64,000 nucleotides of DNA from Thiomicrorhabdus sp. ZW0627. Lineage in GTDB: Bacteria > Pseudomonadota > Gammaproteobacteria > Thiomicrospirales > Thiomicrospiraceae. The position numbers and the translations under genes were made by a program. Positions 33,258 through 42,604 of this stretch are shown piece by piece; the first letter of the stretch is position 1; each line of letters starts with the position of its first letter. The notes beneath the pieces were generated by a model that did not search any database, was not told the DNA's origin, and saw only the letters and a program-made list of their open reading frames with translations. The DNA is taken from the NCBI RefSeq assembly GCF_029767005.1, contig NZ_JARUQR010000003.1, positions 186,001-250,000 on the forward strand, in the 5' to 3' direction.

Positions 33258-35450
33258 ATGAAATTGAAAAAAATCCTAGTGGCCTTATGGGCGGCCACTT
33301 CTGTGCATGCAGCACAGGCAGAAACCCAAGTAGAATCCGATTCCCAGACTTTGCTGGCTCCGGTGACCGTCTCCGCCTCTCCGATACACGAACATGAGTC
33401 GTTTGAAGTGCCTTCACAGGTGGATAGCTTGGCGGGACAAGAGAAAATGGCTCGCGATAGCGGTTCCCTTGGCGAGATGCTGGAAAGCGTTCCGGGCGTG
33501 AACAATATGTCCGCCGGTGCGCAATCCGGTAAGCCGGTGATTCGTGGTATGACGGGTAACCGGGTCAAAGTACTTTCCAACGGTCAGAGCACCGACTATC
33601 AAGCTTACGGAACACGTCACAATCCAAATGTCGAACCTTATCTTGCGGAGCGTGTCGAAGTCATTCGTGGCCCGCAAAGTGTGCTTTACGGTTCTGAAGC
33701 GATGGGCGGCGTGGTCAATGTTCTGCAGTCGGAAATACCGTATGACGAACCGATTTCGGGACAGCTGGCGGGTGAATACAACAGCAATAACCGAGAAACT
33801 ATGGTCGGCGCCAAGATGGGGGCGGGTTCTGAGAAGTTCGGTGTCACCGCCGGATTTGCAGTGCGCGAAGCCGATAACTTCCGCGTACCGGATGTGTCCT
33901 CTTCACAAGGTGCGACACCATCCAGTCCTGTCAGCGACAAACCTTTGTTTGTCGGCGAAATGCCTAACACCAATTTCGAGAACCGTGCCGCGAACATCGG
34001 CCTCGGTTATCAGGACGATTGGGGTAAGGTCGAGTTGCGTCACACTCAATGGATTTCCAAGCAGAACTATCTTGGTGTTGAAGCCGAAGACAAGGATTCG
34101 CCCTATGAAGCGGTCGCGGCCGGTCAGAAGTTGCAGAATGACGAGACTCAGTTGAGCGCGGAGTTTTTCCTCAACGACGATTGGATTCTGAAACCGAGTT
34201 GGACACACACCCGCAACCAGCGTGAAGCGACCCACGATTTGCCGTTTGAGACCATGGCGGAAGACAAGGGTACCGAGCACTATCTGGACTTAGTAGTGCA
34301 TCGTGACGATGTCAAATTGGCGTTGGAGCATCCGGCTATTGGCGATTTCAACGGTGAAATTGGTATGGAACTGACCGAGAAGCAACAGACATTGCGTTCC
34401 GGTCACCTATCGCCATCGGCCGATGTCAGTAAGCGAGCGGTCTACCTGTTCGAGGAAGCCGATTACGACAAGTGGCTGGTGCAGTTCGGTGCGCGTTACG
34501 ACACTCATAGCGTCAAGGCGCCTTTGAGTGCCGAGAACGAACATTTCTATAATGAGATGGGCGTGTTCGATGCCACCAATAATGAACGCGATTTCGATGT
34601 CTTCACCGGATCGGTGGGCGCGACTTACCGCCTGGACGGTAACTGGAGTCTTGCCGGTAATGTTGCCCGCGGTTTCCGTGCGCCGAGCATTTTCGAACTT
34701 TATGCCGGTGGCGAACACGGCGGAGTACAGGCGTTCCAGCTAGGAAATCCGGATCTGGACGCGGAGACCTCTCTGAACACCGACCTGTCTCTGCGTTGGC
34801 AGACGGATAAGGCGCAGATGACCGCCACCGTTTATCAGAATTGGGTGAATAACTATATCTATCTGGCCAATACCGGTTACTACCGAGCGTCGGAAGGTTC
34901 GCCAAACGAAGGCGAGCGTGTGGATGCGGATGCGCCGGGTGCGATTGTCGAAATGCAGTCACAGCAGACCGATGCCGAAATCCGCGGGTTTGAATTCAGC
35001 TACGCACAGCAGTTCAATGCGCGTTGGTCGGGTGATGTGGCGTTGGAGATCATCGAAGGGCGAGATGTTAAAAACCATCAGGGACTGCCGTTGATTCCAG
35101 CTAACAACCTGGCTCTGAACGGACATTATCATCCGGCCGATCGAGGCGCTTGGAAGAATCAACGCGTGAGCCTTGGCGTGAAGTTGGTGGCCGACAAGAA
35201 CGCTGCGGGCACCTATGAACCTTTCTCGCAGTTCGACAATCTGCCGATCGGAACCGCTTCGACCGATGCTTATGCCGTCTGGAACCTGGGGTATGTCGCC
35301 GACGTTAAATTGGACAAGCGTACTGTACAGTTAGGTGCAGCGGTTGAGAATCTGTTTGATACCGCTTATGTGGATTTCCTCAATACCTACAAAGGCTATA
35401 CCCTGAATACAGGACGTAATTTTAAATTGAGCGCACGCCTGAATTTCTAA
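33258..35450 (+). CDS. TonB-dependent outer-membrane receptor
   Basis: A 730-residue outer-membrane transporter. A signal peptide (ending AAQA|E) precedes a TonB-box-like TLLAPVTVSAS, the plug domain (about 50-165: LGEMLESVPGVNNM, GKPVIRGMTGNRVKVLSNG, AERVEVIRGPQSVLYGSEAMGGVVNV in pieces) and a 22-strand barrel ending in aromatic Phe (LSARLNF). The plug opening, which includes IHEHESFEVP, and the plug sequence resemble ZnuD-like zinc receptors. I infer a metal or metal-chelate substrate, supported by the small His-rich neighbour, but copper or other ligands are possible. It ends at a terminator, with a CAGGCCTG copy straight after the stop. Confidence 0.88.
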   Translation: MKLKKILVALWAATSVHAAQAETQVESDSQTLLAPVTVSASPIHEHESFEVPSQVDSLAGQEKMARDSGSLGEMLESVPGVNNMSAGAQSGKPVIRGMTGNRVKVLSNGQSTDYQAYGTRHNPNVEPYLAERVEVIRGPQSVLYGSEAMGGVVNVLQSEIPYDEPISGQLAGEYNSNNRETMVGAKMGAGSEKFGVTAGFAVREADNFRVPDVSSSQGATPSSPVSDKPLFVGEMPNTNFENRAANIGLGYQDDWGKVELRHTQWISKQNYLGVEAEDKDSPYEAVAAGQKLQNDETQLSAEFFLNDDWILKPSWTHTRNQREATHDLPFETMAEDKGTEHYLDLVVHRDDVKLALEHPAIGDFNGEIGMELTEKQQTLRSGHLSPSADVSKRAVYLFEEADYDKWLVQFGARYDTHSVKAPLSAENEHFYNEMGVFDATNNERDFDVFTGSVGATYRLDGNWSLAGNVARGFRAPSIFELYAGGEHGGVQAFQLGNPDLDAETSLNTDLSLRWQTDKAQMTATVYQNWVNNYIYLANTGYYRASEGSPNEGERVDADAPGAIVEMQSQQTDAEIRGFEFSYAQQFNARWSGDVALEIIEGRDVKNHQGLPLIPANNLALNGHYHPADRGAWKNQRVSLGVKLVADKNAAGTYEPFSQFDNLPIGTASTDAYAVWNLGYVADVKLDKRTVQLGAAVENLFDTAYVDFLNTYKGYTLNTGRNFKLSARLNF

Positions 35451-35493
35451 CAGGCCTGTTCACTTTAAAATCGATCTGTTCAGGTAGTTAATC

Positions 35494-35532
35494 AAGGCTT
35501 CGGACTCGTTTATCGGGTTCGAAGCCTTTTCA
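35494..35532 (+). terminator. Terminator of the TonB receptor gene
   Basis: AAGGCTTCG (35494-35502) pairs with CGAAGCCTT (35520-35528), followed by TTCATTTT, 44 bp past the receptor stop. Confidence 0.8.
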
Positions 35533-35560
35533 TTTTCGGTTACGAAAAGAAGGATTCGGC

Positions 35561-35588
35561 TTGGTATCACTCCGGTGTGTAGTAAAAT
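35561..35588 (+). promoter_or_regulatory. Promoter of the CbpA-type gene
   Basis: TTGGTA (35561-35566) and TAAAAT (35583-35588) with a 16-bp spacer form a good sigma-70 type promoter, about 85 bp upstream of the ATG at 35675. I see no clear heat-shock (sigma-32) form. Confidence 0.5.
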
Positions 35589-35674
35589 GCCACAAAACGC
35601 CCGGGGGAGACTTGAAAATTTTCAGCAAAGTCCCTAAGTAACCGGCATTAAACGAATTAAAGAGAAAGGTGTTC

Positions 35675-36592
35675 ATGAGCAAAGATTATTATGGAACTTT
35701 AGGTGTAAGTCGCGATGCGAGCGAGGCTGAGATCAAGAAAGCCTACCGTAAAATGGCGGCGAAATACCATCCTGATAAGCCGACCGGCGATGAAGCCAAA
35801 TTCAAAGAGATTAGCGAAGCTTACGAAACATTGAGCGATTCCGAAAAACGCGCCATGTACGACCAGTTCGGTTCGGATTATGGCCAGCGTCATACCTCCG
35901 GGTTTGGCGGGTTCGACGGTCAGGGACCGGATTTTTCCGACATTTTCGGTTCCATGTTTGGCGGCGGCGGTGGCGGCGGATTTGAAGGATTCGGCGGTCA
36001 TGGCGGCGGTTTCGGTGGTCAGCGTCAGGCGCGTCCGCAAAAGGGTGAAGATCAGAACGTGGCCGTTATGGTGTCGTTGGAAGAGGCGATTGAAGGGGTC
36101 GAGAAAACCATCAACGTCCAGATCGGTGATGCACGCTCGGCGAGCCACTCTTATGATACCAAGCCATTGAAGGTGCGCATTCCGGCCGGTGTGATTCAGG
36201 GCCAGAAGATCCGCGTCAAAGGCAAAGGGTTTAACGGCTTTAACGGTGGGCCGAATGGTGATGTGATCATCGAGATCAATTTGCAGAAAGATTCGCGTTT
36301 CCGCGTTGAAGGCAAGGACGTTTTTGTCGACCTGCCGATCACACCTTGGGAAGCGGCCTTGGGATCCAAAGTTGAGATTCCAACCGTCAAAGGCAAAATC
36401 AGTATGGCGATTGCTCCGGGTACCCAGTCGGGCACCAAATTACGCATCAAAGGTCGTGGTTTGGGACGCGAACCGGGCAACCAGTATGTAATCGTACAGA
36501 TTCATACGCCGCCTGCCGAGACCGATGAGCAGAAAGCGCTGTACGAACAGATGGCCGAACAGATGCCTTTTAATCCGAGAGAGCATCTGTAA
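35675..36592 (+). CDS. cbpA: DnaJ-like co-chaperone, CbpA type
   Basis: A 305-residue J-domain protein. The J-domain (about 1-70) has the HPDK motif in [15 protein letters not shown] Gly/Phe-rich linker (about 75-115) follows, then two DnaJ C-terminal beta domains. It lacks the CxxCxGxG zinc repeats of DnaJ itself, which makes it CbpA-like. It stimulates DnaK ATPase and binds nonnative protein; E. coli CbpA also binds curved DNA. I chose the ATG at 35675, with GAAAGG before it, over a GTG two codons earlier. It has its own promoter and terminator. Confidence 0.9.
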   Translation: MSKDYYGTLGVSRDASEAEIKKAYRKMAAKYHPDKPTGDEAKFKEISEAYETLSDSEKRAMYDQFGSDYGQRHTSGFGGFDGQGPDFSDIFGSMFGGGGGGGFEGFGGHGGGFGGQRQARPQKGEDQNVAVMVSLEEAIEGVEKTINVQIGDARSASHSYDTKPLKVRIPAGVIQGQKIRVKGKGFNGFNGGPNGDVIIEINLQKDSRFRVEGKDVFVDLPITPWEAALGSKVEIPTVKGKISMAIAPGTQSGTKLRIKGRGLGREPGNQYVIVQIHTPPAETDEQKALYEQMAEQMPFNPREHL

Positions 36593-36621
36593 AACGATTT
36601 AGTGAATCTGTTATTAATGCT

Positions 36622-36650
36622 TGACCCAGTCGAAAGGCTGGGTTTTTTTA
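36622..36650 (+). terminator. Terminator of the CbpA-type gene
   Basis: ACCCAG (36624-36629) and CTGGGT (36638-36643) form a stem with an 8-nt loop and a run of seven T, 31 bp past the stop. Confidence 0.88.
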
Positions 36651-36749
36651 TGCCCGGAAACCGAGGCATTCAAAAAAATTCCACGGCGCAGACGGTTTTG
36701 CATAAAATGGCCTGATAAAAATTAAAAATGGAAGTGAACGAGGAATCCG

Positions 36750-37865
36750 ATGAAAGAGACCCTTAAGCGAAGAGAATTGTTGGGTGCGGTAGCCGGTGCG
36801 GCCGCGGCGACCACTTTAAGTGCTTGTGGACAGGATAGCGAGAGCCCTGCGCCAGTCAGCTCAGAACCACAGAAAACCTATGAGTGGAAAATGGTCACCA
36901 CTTGGCCTAAGAACTTCCCGGGATTGGGAACCGGTGCCAACAACGTCGCCAGACTGATCAATGAGATGTCCGGTGGGCGCATCAACGTTAAGGTGTACGG
37001 TGCGGGCGAGATGGTCAGTGCGTTTGAGGTCTTCGATGCGGTTTCCCGCGGTAACGCCCAGCTTGGGCATGCCGGAGCTTATTACTGGAAAGGCAAGATT
37101 CCATCGGCGCCGTTCTTCTCTTCGGTTCCATTCGGTCTGACAGCTAACGAGATGAACGCCTGGTTCTACTACGGCGGCGGTTTGAAATTATGGGAAGAGG
37201 CTTATAAGCCGTTCGGTTTGATTCCGAACCCGGCCGGTAACTCCGGTACGCAGATGGGCGGTTGGTTCAACAAAGAGATCAACAGCCTGGAAGACCTGAA
37301 AGGTTTGAAAATGCGTATGCCTGGATTGGGTGGTGAAGTTTTGAAGCGTGCCGGTGGCATACCGGTGACTTTGCCTGGTGGAGAGTTGTTCCCATCGATG
37401 CAGTCCGGTGCGTTGGATGCGACCGAGTGGGTCGGTCCATACAATGACTTGGCGTTCGGTTTCTACAAAGTGGCCAAGTTCTACTATACGCCGGGCTGGC
37501 ATGAGCCGGGCACGACCATGGAATGTATGATCAACGAAAAGGCATTCAACGAACTGCCTGCCGATCTGCAAAGCATCGTGCGTAATGCCATGAAGGTCGC
37601 CAACTTGGAAATGCTGTCGGAATACACCGCGCGTAACCAGCAGGCGTTGCAGACGTTGGTCAACGAACACGGCGTTCAGTTGAAGAGCTTCCCTGACGAA
37701 GTTCTGAAAGAGTTGAAGTCGCTGTCTGAACAGGTGGTGGAAGAGGAAGCCCAGAAAGACGAACTGTCGAAACGCGTCTGGGCATCTCAGAAAGCGTTCC
37801 GTGACCAAGTGGTCAAATGGACTGACGCTTCGGAAGGCGCTTATACCCGAGCGCGCAGCCTGTAA
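36750..37865 (+). CDS. TRAP-type periplasmic binding lipoprotein (DctP family)
   Basis: A 371-residue solute-binding protein. The N-terminus has a twin-arginine pattern (KRRELLGAVAG) and a lipobox (LSAC, Cys26), so it may be exported folded by Tat and anchored as a lipoprotein. The DctP family features are GRINVKVYGAGE, MRMPGLGGEVLK, and the binding signature LFPSMQSGALDATEWVGPYND. The LPGGEL/ATEW pattern is that of the group binding 2-oxo or aromatic acids, but the ligand is uncertain. No dctQ or dctM genes lie nearby, so the membrane part must be elsewhere or absent. Terminator follows. Confidence 0.9.
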   Translation: MKETLKRRELLGAVAGAAAATTLSACGQDSESPAPVSSEPQKTYEWKMVTTWPKNFPGLGTGANNVARLINEMSGGRINVKVYGAGEMVSAFEVFDAVSRGNAQLGHAGAYYWKGKIPSAPFFSSVPFGLTANEMNAWFYYGGGLKLWEEAYKPFGLIPNPAGNSGTQMGGWFNKEINSLEDLKGLKMRMPGLGGEVLKRAGGIPVTLPGGELFPSMQSGALDATEWVGPYNDLAFGFYKVAKFYYTPGWHEPGTTMECMINEKAFNELPADLQSIVRNAMKVANLEMLSEYTARNQQALQTLVNEHGVQLKSFPDEVLKELKSLSEQVVEEEAQKDELSKRVWASQKAFRDQVVKWTDASEGAYTRARSL

Positions 37866-37897
37866 GCGGCGAGCGGATGCTCAACGGATAGCAAAAT

Positions 37898-37927
37898 CAA
37901 AAGCACGGCCAAGACCGTGCTTTTTTG
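37898..37927 (+). terminator. Terminator of the TRAP binding protein gene
   Basis: AAGCACGG (37901-37908) and CCGTGCTT (37915-37922) form an 8-bp stem, followed by TTTT and GTTT, between the TRAP gene and sppA. Confidence 0.88.
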
Positions 37928-37967
37928 TTTGTGGAATAGGAAACGTAGGATAGTTAGGAGACGGACG

Positions 37968-38960
37968 ATGCAGCGAATGAAGTCTTTTCTGAAATGGACA
38001 GGCCTGTTGGGTTTGGTTTTGGCTGTAGCCGGTTTGAGCGGTTGCGCCACCATTAAACTCGGGCCTTCCTATGACAAACCGTTTAAGGAACAGGTGGTGG
38101 AAGAGGCAGACGGTGCTCAGGCCAAGGTGTTGCTGATCGAGATCAACGGCAATATCAGCGACGAGCCTAAATCCGGTTTGCTGGGCAAGGCACCGAGCCT
38201 TTTGGATTCGGTGCTGATGCAGCTTAAAAAAGCTGAGGACGACGATGACATCAAAACCGTGCTGCTGAAACTCAACACCCGTGGCGGTGGCGTCACCGCA
38301 AGCGATATTCTGTATCACGAACTGTTGGCTTTCAAAGAAAGAACCGGCAAGAAACTCTATGTTCAGATGATGGATGTCGCGGCATCCGGCGGGTATTACA
38401 TCTCTATGGCTGCGGACCATATTCAGGCGCATCCGACCTCGGTCACAGGTTCCGTCGGGGTGATTGCAATGACGCCGGACCTGTCCGGCACCATGGAGAA
38501 GATCGGTGCGGGTGTTAATGTGTATAAAACCGGCGTGAGCAAGGATATGGGGTCACCGTTCCGTGCCGCGAATGACCGCGATAAGGCTTTGTTCCAGAAT
38601 CTGGTCGATGAGATGGCGCAACGTTTCTATGGTGTGGTCAAAAAGAACCGAAAATTGTCCGACGATAAGATGAAGGAAGTTGAAACCGCGCGAGTTTACA
38701 CCGGTGAAGCCGCAAAACAGGTCGGCCTGGTGGATTCTCTGGGGTATCTTTCGGGGGCGACCAAGGCCGCCTGTGAACTGGGGGGCGAGAAGAAGTGCAA
38801 AGTGGTGACCTACCGTTACCAGAAGAACCCGAACGCTTCCGTGTATTCGCCGAACATGTCTTCCGTAACGCCGCCTGCGTCGATGAGCCTTGTAGACGTT
38901 CCGATTCTGGAAGGGGCGTTGAACTTGCGTTCCGGGTTGTATTACCTCTATCTTCCTTAG
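37968..38960 (+). CDS. sppA: Signal peptide peptidase SppA, short form
   Basis: A 330-residue serine protease of the S49 family that degrades cleaved signal peptides in the membrane. A hydrophobic N-terminus ends in a lipobox (LSGCA), so it may be a lipoprotein facing the periplasm. The nucleophile is in DVAASGGYYISMAAD and the general-base Lys in SKDMGSPFRAAN. This is the short, single-domain form like that of Bacillus, about half the length of E. coli SppA. I chose the ATG at 37968, with GGAG nearby, over an upstream start that lies in the terminator. A CAGGCCTG copy lies in the signal peptide. Convergent with motB; 6 bp apart. Confidence 0.9.
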   Translation: MQRMKSFLKWTGLLGLVLAVAGLSGCATIKLGPSYDKPFKEQVVEEADGAQAKVLLIEINGNISDEPKSGLLGKAPSLLDSVLMQLKKAEDDDDIKTVLLKLNTRGGGVTASDILYHELLAFKERTGKKLYVQMMDVAASGGYYISMAADHIQAHPTSVTGSVGVIAMTPDLSGTMEKIGAGVNVYKTGVSKDMGSPFRAANDRDKALFQNLVDEMAQRFYGVVKKNRKLSDDKMKEVETARVYTGEAAKQVGLVDSLGYLSGATKAACELGGEKKCKVVTYRYQKNPNASVYSPNMSSVTPPASMSLVDVPILEGALNLRSGLYYLYLP

Positions 38961-38966
38961 GAAGTG

Positions 38967-39734
38967 TTAATTCAGAATTTTGGAGACGACGATTTCAACC
39001 CGGCGGTTCTGAGCCTGATTTTCGGGAATCGGCTCGCCGTATTGATCCCGGTTTGGGCGTTTTGGATGGGTGTCGGCGTAACCGATCGCTTTCAAACGAT
39101 TCTTGTCGATACCCGCAGCAAAGAACACCTGCAAAACCGAGATTGCGCGTCCCGAGGAGAGCTGCCAGTTGGACGGAAAACGCTCGGTGCTGATCGGTAC
39201 GTCGTCGGTATGCCCTTCGATTTCGATGCTGTAGTTTTTGAACGGGAACGCTTTTATTCTCTTAGCCACATTGGTCAACAAGCCGGCGGAGGTTTCGCTC
39301 AGGTCAGTCGAACCGGTACCGAACAGCAACTCCCCGGGTAGATCGAGTTTCAGGGTGTTGTCGGAGACCGTTATCGAATCGATCGGGCTGATATCGTAGG
39401 CGTTGAGTACGCCGGAAAGAGAGCTCTGCAGGTCTTTAAGCGGGTTCTTGACCGTCTCTTTCTTAAGTAGCGTCTGACCTAAAGATTGGTTCAGGTCCTC
39501 AAACTTGGACTGTCGGATCTCGGAGACCGAAAAAATCAGAACGAAGAAAGCCAACAGGATGGTCACCGCATCCGCATAGGTGATCAGCCAGTCGCTGTCG
39601 TTCTCATCTGACGGTTTTCTCTTTTGCTTGCCCGCTTTGATTTCCGCCTGATGCTTCTGCATCAGCAGTTCTTGCATTTCAACCGATGGTATTGGCGGAT
39701 CGAGCGGGCTTTTGGTTTTCTCCGGTACGCTCAT
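38967..39734 (-). CDS. motB: Flagellar motor stator protein MotB
   Basis: A 255-residue stator protein. One TM helix (about 52-72) contains the ion-binding Asp55 in ITYADAVTILLAFFVLIFS. The C-terminal OmpA-like domain (IEGHTDDVPI, SSGRAISVLQVF, RLKAIGYADTHP, NRRVEIVV) anchors to peptidoglycan. It forms a 4:2-type (now seen as 5:2) channel with MotA. The start overlaps the motA stop (TAATG), so the pair is translationally coupled. Whether protons or sodium drive it cannot be read off with confidence. The genes are isolated from other flagellar genes here. Confidence 0.93.
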   Translation of the reverse strand: MSVPEKTKSPLDPPIPSVEMQELLMQKHQAEIKAGKQKRKPSDENDSDWLITYADAVTILLAFFVLIFSVSEIRQSKFEDLNQSLGQTLLKKETVKNPLKDLQSSLSGVLNAYDISPIDSITVSDNTLKLDLPGELLFGTGSTDLSETSAGLLTNVAKRIKAFPFKNYSIEIEGHTDDVPISTERFPSNWQLSSGRAISVLQVFFAAGIDKNRLKAIGYADTHPKRPNRDQYGEPIPENQAQNRRVEIVVSKILN

Positions 39735-40531
39735 TATCGAGTCGCTCTGTTGAACTGGTAGTTCGGTTCCAAAAACGCGTTCATGGCGTCTTCGATGTGC
39801 GATGGGGAAACACCTTCCGACAGCAATACCACTCCTTCGGTCAGAACCTTGTTACGGTAGGCTTCCAGTTCCTGCTTGTGTTCGACCTTACGTGCGGCCG
39901 GTTTGAAAATCAGTTGCGCCATCAATACGCCGTAAAGAGTCGTCAGCAAAGCCACCGCCAATCCGGCTCCGATCTTGGAAGGATCGCCGTTCATGTTGTT
40001 GAGCATGATGACGAGTCCGACCAGGGTTCCGATCATACCGAAAGCCGGCGCGGCCGAAGCCATGGTCATCAATACTTTGGACTGTACCATCTTACGTTCG
40101 TAGATTGACTGTTGGACGTTTTGCAGAAGGATGCGCAGTTTCTCGCCCCGGTAACCGGAAAGCAGGTAGATAAAAGACTGACCGAGAAAGTTCTTGTCTT
40201 CTTCTGCCGAGAGTTCGACACTGTTTTCAAGTTTCAGCAAACTCTCGCGACGGATGATTTGTGCCCAGTCGATCAGGACGCCGACATCCTCATAGAGTTT
40301 TCTCGGGTCGACGCGGTTGCTTGCTAAAGTCGCCAGGATTTCCCGGAAAGCGAGCAACACGTTACGTCCTTCAAATGAGATCATTGCCACCGCCAAAGTA
40401 CCGCCGAAGACCATCAGCAAACTGGAGAGGCTGAAGAACATCAGATAGTTTTCGGTGTTGACGTAGACCGCCAGGGCGAAAAGCCCAAGGCCAAGAAAGA
40501 ATCCCATTAAAGCAGAGAAAGAAATTCGCAT
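39734..40531 (-). CDS. motA: Flagellar motor stator protein MotA
   Basis: A 265-residue inner-membrane protein with four TM helices (about 8-28, 35-52, 155-178 and 190-208). The third region AAPAFGMIGTLVGLVIML and the fourth, AVALLTTLYGVLMAQLIFKP, are the MotA/PomA signature. The cytoplasmic loop has conserved charges that touch the rotor. It is first in the motA-motB pair and overlaps motB. The 218-bp region upstream has a poor match to a flagellar sigma-28 promoter (GACCGATAC as -10). Confidence 0.93.
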   Translation of the reverse strand: MRISFSALMGFFLGLGLFALAVYVNTENYLMFFSLSSLLMVFGGTLAVAMISFEGRNVLLAFREILATLASNRVDPRKLYEDVGVLIDWAQIIRRESLLKLENSVELSAEEDKNFLGQSFIYLLSGYRGEKLRILLQNVQQSIYERKMVQSKVLMTMASAAPAFGMIGTLVGLVIMLNNMNGDPSKIGAGLAVALLTTLYGVLMAQLIFKPAARKVEHKQELEAYRNKVLTEGVVLLSEGVSPSHIEDAMNAFLEPNYQFNRATR

Positions 40532-40673
40532 TTTACATCCTACTGTTTACACGACGAATCGTTGTATCGGTCATGGTTAATCAACATGGTTCGGAAAGCT
40601 TCATTAGGGTGATTCGGTGAGAGCTATGCCGGATATTTGTTGTTTTAATATAACCTGTAACGACGCTGGGAAT

Positions 40674-40720
40674 TAAAACTTTACCGATAAGATTTTAAAT
40701 CGCTGCCGGTAAAGTTTTTA
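40674..40720 (-). terminator. Terminator of the PAS-PAS chemoreceptor gene
   Basis: AAAACTTTACCG (40675-40686) and CGGTAAAGTTTT (40707-40718) are perfect 12-bp arms with T runs on both strands, 31 bp past the receptor stop. Confidence 0.85.
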
Positions 40721-40749
40721 TGATGGGAGCGGCGAGGGTGCCGCGAGGT

Positions 40750-42465
40750 TTAATCGACCTTGAAATAAGTCATTTCTTTGTGCAATATCAAGGCCTGTTC
40801 AGAAAGGCTTTTTGAGGAGTTTGCGGTTTCCTCGATCAGGATCGCGTTTTGCTGGGTTGTCTCGTCAATCTGGTCCACCGCCAGATGTACCTGACGAATG
40901 CCTTCAAATTGCTGGGTCGAAGCTTGTGCAATCTGTTCGATCATGTCACTGACACTGAACACCGCCTTGTTGATCTCTTCAAGCACCTCTCCGGAATTCG
41001 TCGCCAAGGTATTACCGTGATTGACACGTTCTACCGTGACTTCGATCAAGGTTTTGATGTTCTTGGCCGCTTCCGCCGACTTTTGAGCCAAAGCGCGCAC
41101 TTCTCCCGCCACGACGGCAAAGCCTCGTCCGTGATCGCCGGCACGGGCGGCTTCCACCGCCGCATTCAAGGCCAACAGGTTGGTCTGGAAAGCGATGCCG
41201 TCGATCAAGGTGATGATTTCAGCGATTTCCTGACTGGATTTCTGAATAGCGTGCATCGCCTGAATGGTCTCTTCCATTACCTGTGTGCCCTGCTGGGATT
41301 TCTGTTGTACCTGCGCGGCCACTTGAGAGGCCTGCTGGGCATTCTCAGCATTGGCTTCAACGGCTTCGTTCATCTTCAGCATGGTCTGGTTGGTCTCTTC
41401 CACGGCCACGGCCTGTTCGTTGAGGCGTTGATTCAGGTTCTCAGCGCTTTCCGACACTTCTGCGGTTGCCTGAGTGACGATCGTGGCGGCCGCCGAGGCG
41501 TTTTCAATCACTTCACCCAAACGGTCGGCCATGTGCACGGTCGCGCTTGTGAGGGAATCGACGGCGTCACGGAACAGGGATTCCTCGTCGGGCTTCAGGT
41601 GTTGCCCCATGCGAACGGTAAGGTCACCTTGGGCAAATCCAGTGAGAACGCTGGCGGCGTCTTCGACGACGTTTTGCAGCAGTTTCATGTTGGCGTTGTT
41701 GCCGACGTCGGTGCCGTACTTTACGACCTTGTAAACCTGTCCTTCACTATCGAAGATCGGGTTGTAACTGGCTTCAAGCCAAATGGCGTTGCCACGTTTA
41801 TCGAGTCGCTTGATGGTGCCCGAAAAATACTTTCCGGTCGCCAAATCCTTCCAAAGCTGGCGATATTCCGCCGAATCGCGGTATTCAGGCGTGACGAACA
41901 TTCTGTGGTGGTGGCCGACAATTTCATCAAGTCGGTAACCCATTGCCTGTAAAAAGTTGTCGTTGGCGTGGAGGATGTTGCCTTCCAGATCAAATTCGAT
42001 CACCGCCATGGCTCGGTTAATCGCGTCGATTTGCGATTGCGCCTCTCTCTCTTTGGTGACTTGAGCGGTGATGTCCGTGGCGAACTTGACGATTTTGGTG
42101 ACTTGACCGTCGCTGTTCAGAATCGGGTTGTAGCTGGCTTCTAGAAACAGTACACGGCCGTTCTTATGCAGGCGTTCGATGCGTCCCGCTTGATATTCAC
42201 CGCGGCGTAGCTTTGCCCAGAAATCTTCATATTCCGAGCTGGCTGCATAATCGGGCTTTACGAACAAACGGTGGTGTTGGCCGATGATTTCGTCGGCGGT
42301 GTAACCCAGTGTGCTCAGAAAGTTGTCGTTGGCTACCAGAATTTGTCCATGCAGGTCGAATTCGATGACGGCCATGACACGGTTCAAAGCACTGAGAATT
42401 GATTGGTCGTGTTGTAATTCAGATTCGATTTGTCGGATTTTGTCTTTATAGTTGTTACAGAACAT
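40750..42465 (-). CDS. Soluble chemoreceptor with two PAS domains
   Basis: A 571-residue methyl-accepting chemotaxis protein with no TM helix, hence cytoplasmic. Two PAS domains in tandem (about 20-135 and 142-258) are clear duplicates: [18 protein letters not shown] and [18 protein letters not shown], then [20 protein letters not shown] and [25 protein letters not shown]-like linker (about 270-320) leads to the signalling helices (about 330-571) with the tip [20 protein letters not shown] and [19 protein letters not shown] domains of this kind often bind heme or FAD and sense oxygen or redox state, as in Aer-like receptors; a cofactor cannot be shown here. Upstream of motAB, facing the same way. 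Confidence 0.93.
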   Translation of the reverse strand: MFCNNYKDKIRQIESELQHDQSILSALNRVMAVIEFDLHGQILVANDNFLSTLGYTADEIIGQHHRLFVKPDYAASSEYEDFWAKLRRGEYQAGRIERLHKNGRVLFLEASYNPILNSDGQVTKIVKFATDITAQVTKEREAQSQIDAINRAMAVIEFDLEGNILHANDNFLQAMGYRLDEIVGHHHRMFVTPEYRDSAEYRQLWKDLATGKYFSGTIKRLDKRGNAIWLEASYNPIFDSEGQVYKVVKYGTDVGNNANMKLLQNVVEDAASVLTGFAQGDLTVRMGQHLKPDEESLFRDAVDSLTSATVHMADRLGEVIENASAAATIVTQATAEVSESAENLNQRLNEQAVAVEETNQTMLKMNEAVEANAENAQQASQVAAQVQQKSQQGTQVMEETIQAMHAIQKSSQEIAEIITLIDGIAFQTNLLALNAAVEAARAGDHGRGFAVVAGEVRALAQKSAEAAKNIKTLIEVTVERVNHGNTLATNSGEVLEEINKAVFSVSDMIEQIAQASTQQFEGIRQVHLAVDQIDETTQQNAILIEETANSSKSLSEQALILHKEMTYFKVD

Positions 42466-42484
42466 TGTTGTCCTTAGTTGTTGG

Positions 42485-42504
42485 AAGCTTCAAAACAGAA
42501 GCTT
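42485..42504. repeat. Small inverted repeat upstream of the PAS-PAS receptor
   Basis: AAGCTTC (42485-42491) and GAAGCTT (42498-42504) surround AAAACA, about 20 bp upstream of the receptor ATG. A role in its expression is only a guess. Confidence 0.3.
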
Positions 42505-42604
42505 AACATCCGTTTGTAAACAAAGTACTAACAGTTGTTTATGCAAACCATTTAGGAATGTTTTCAAACTACGACATTTTAAGCATGTGAAACCGTGTAG
42601 ACAG

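Noticed and set aside
40532-40640. Sigma-28 flagellar promoter for motAB
   Set aside because: GACCGATAC resembles the -10, but no TAAA-type -35 lies at the right distance.
40849-41952. 367-codon open frame opposite the PAS-PAS receptor
   Set aside because: Antisense to a clear chemoreceptor. Its composition simply mirrors that gene.
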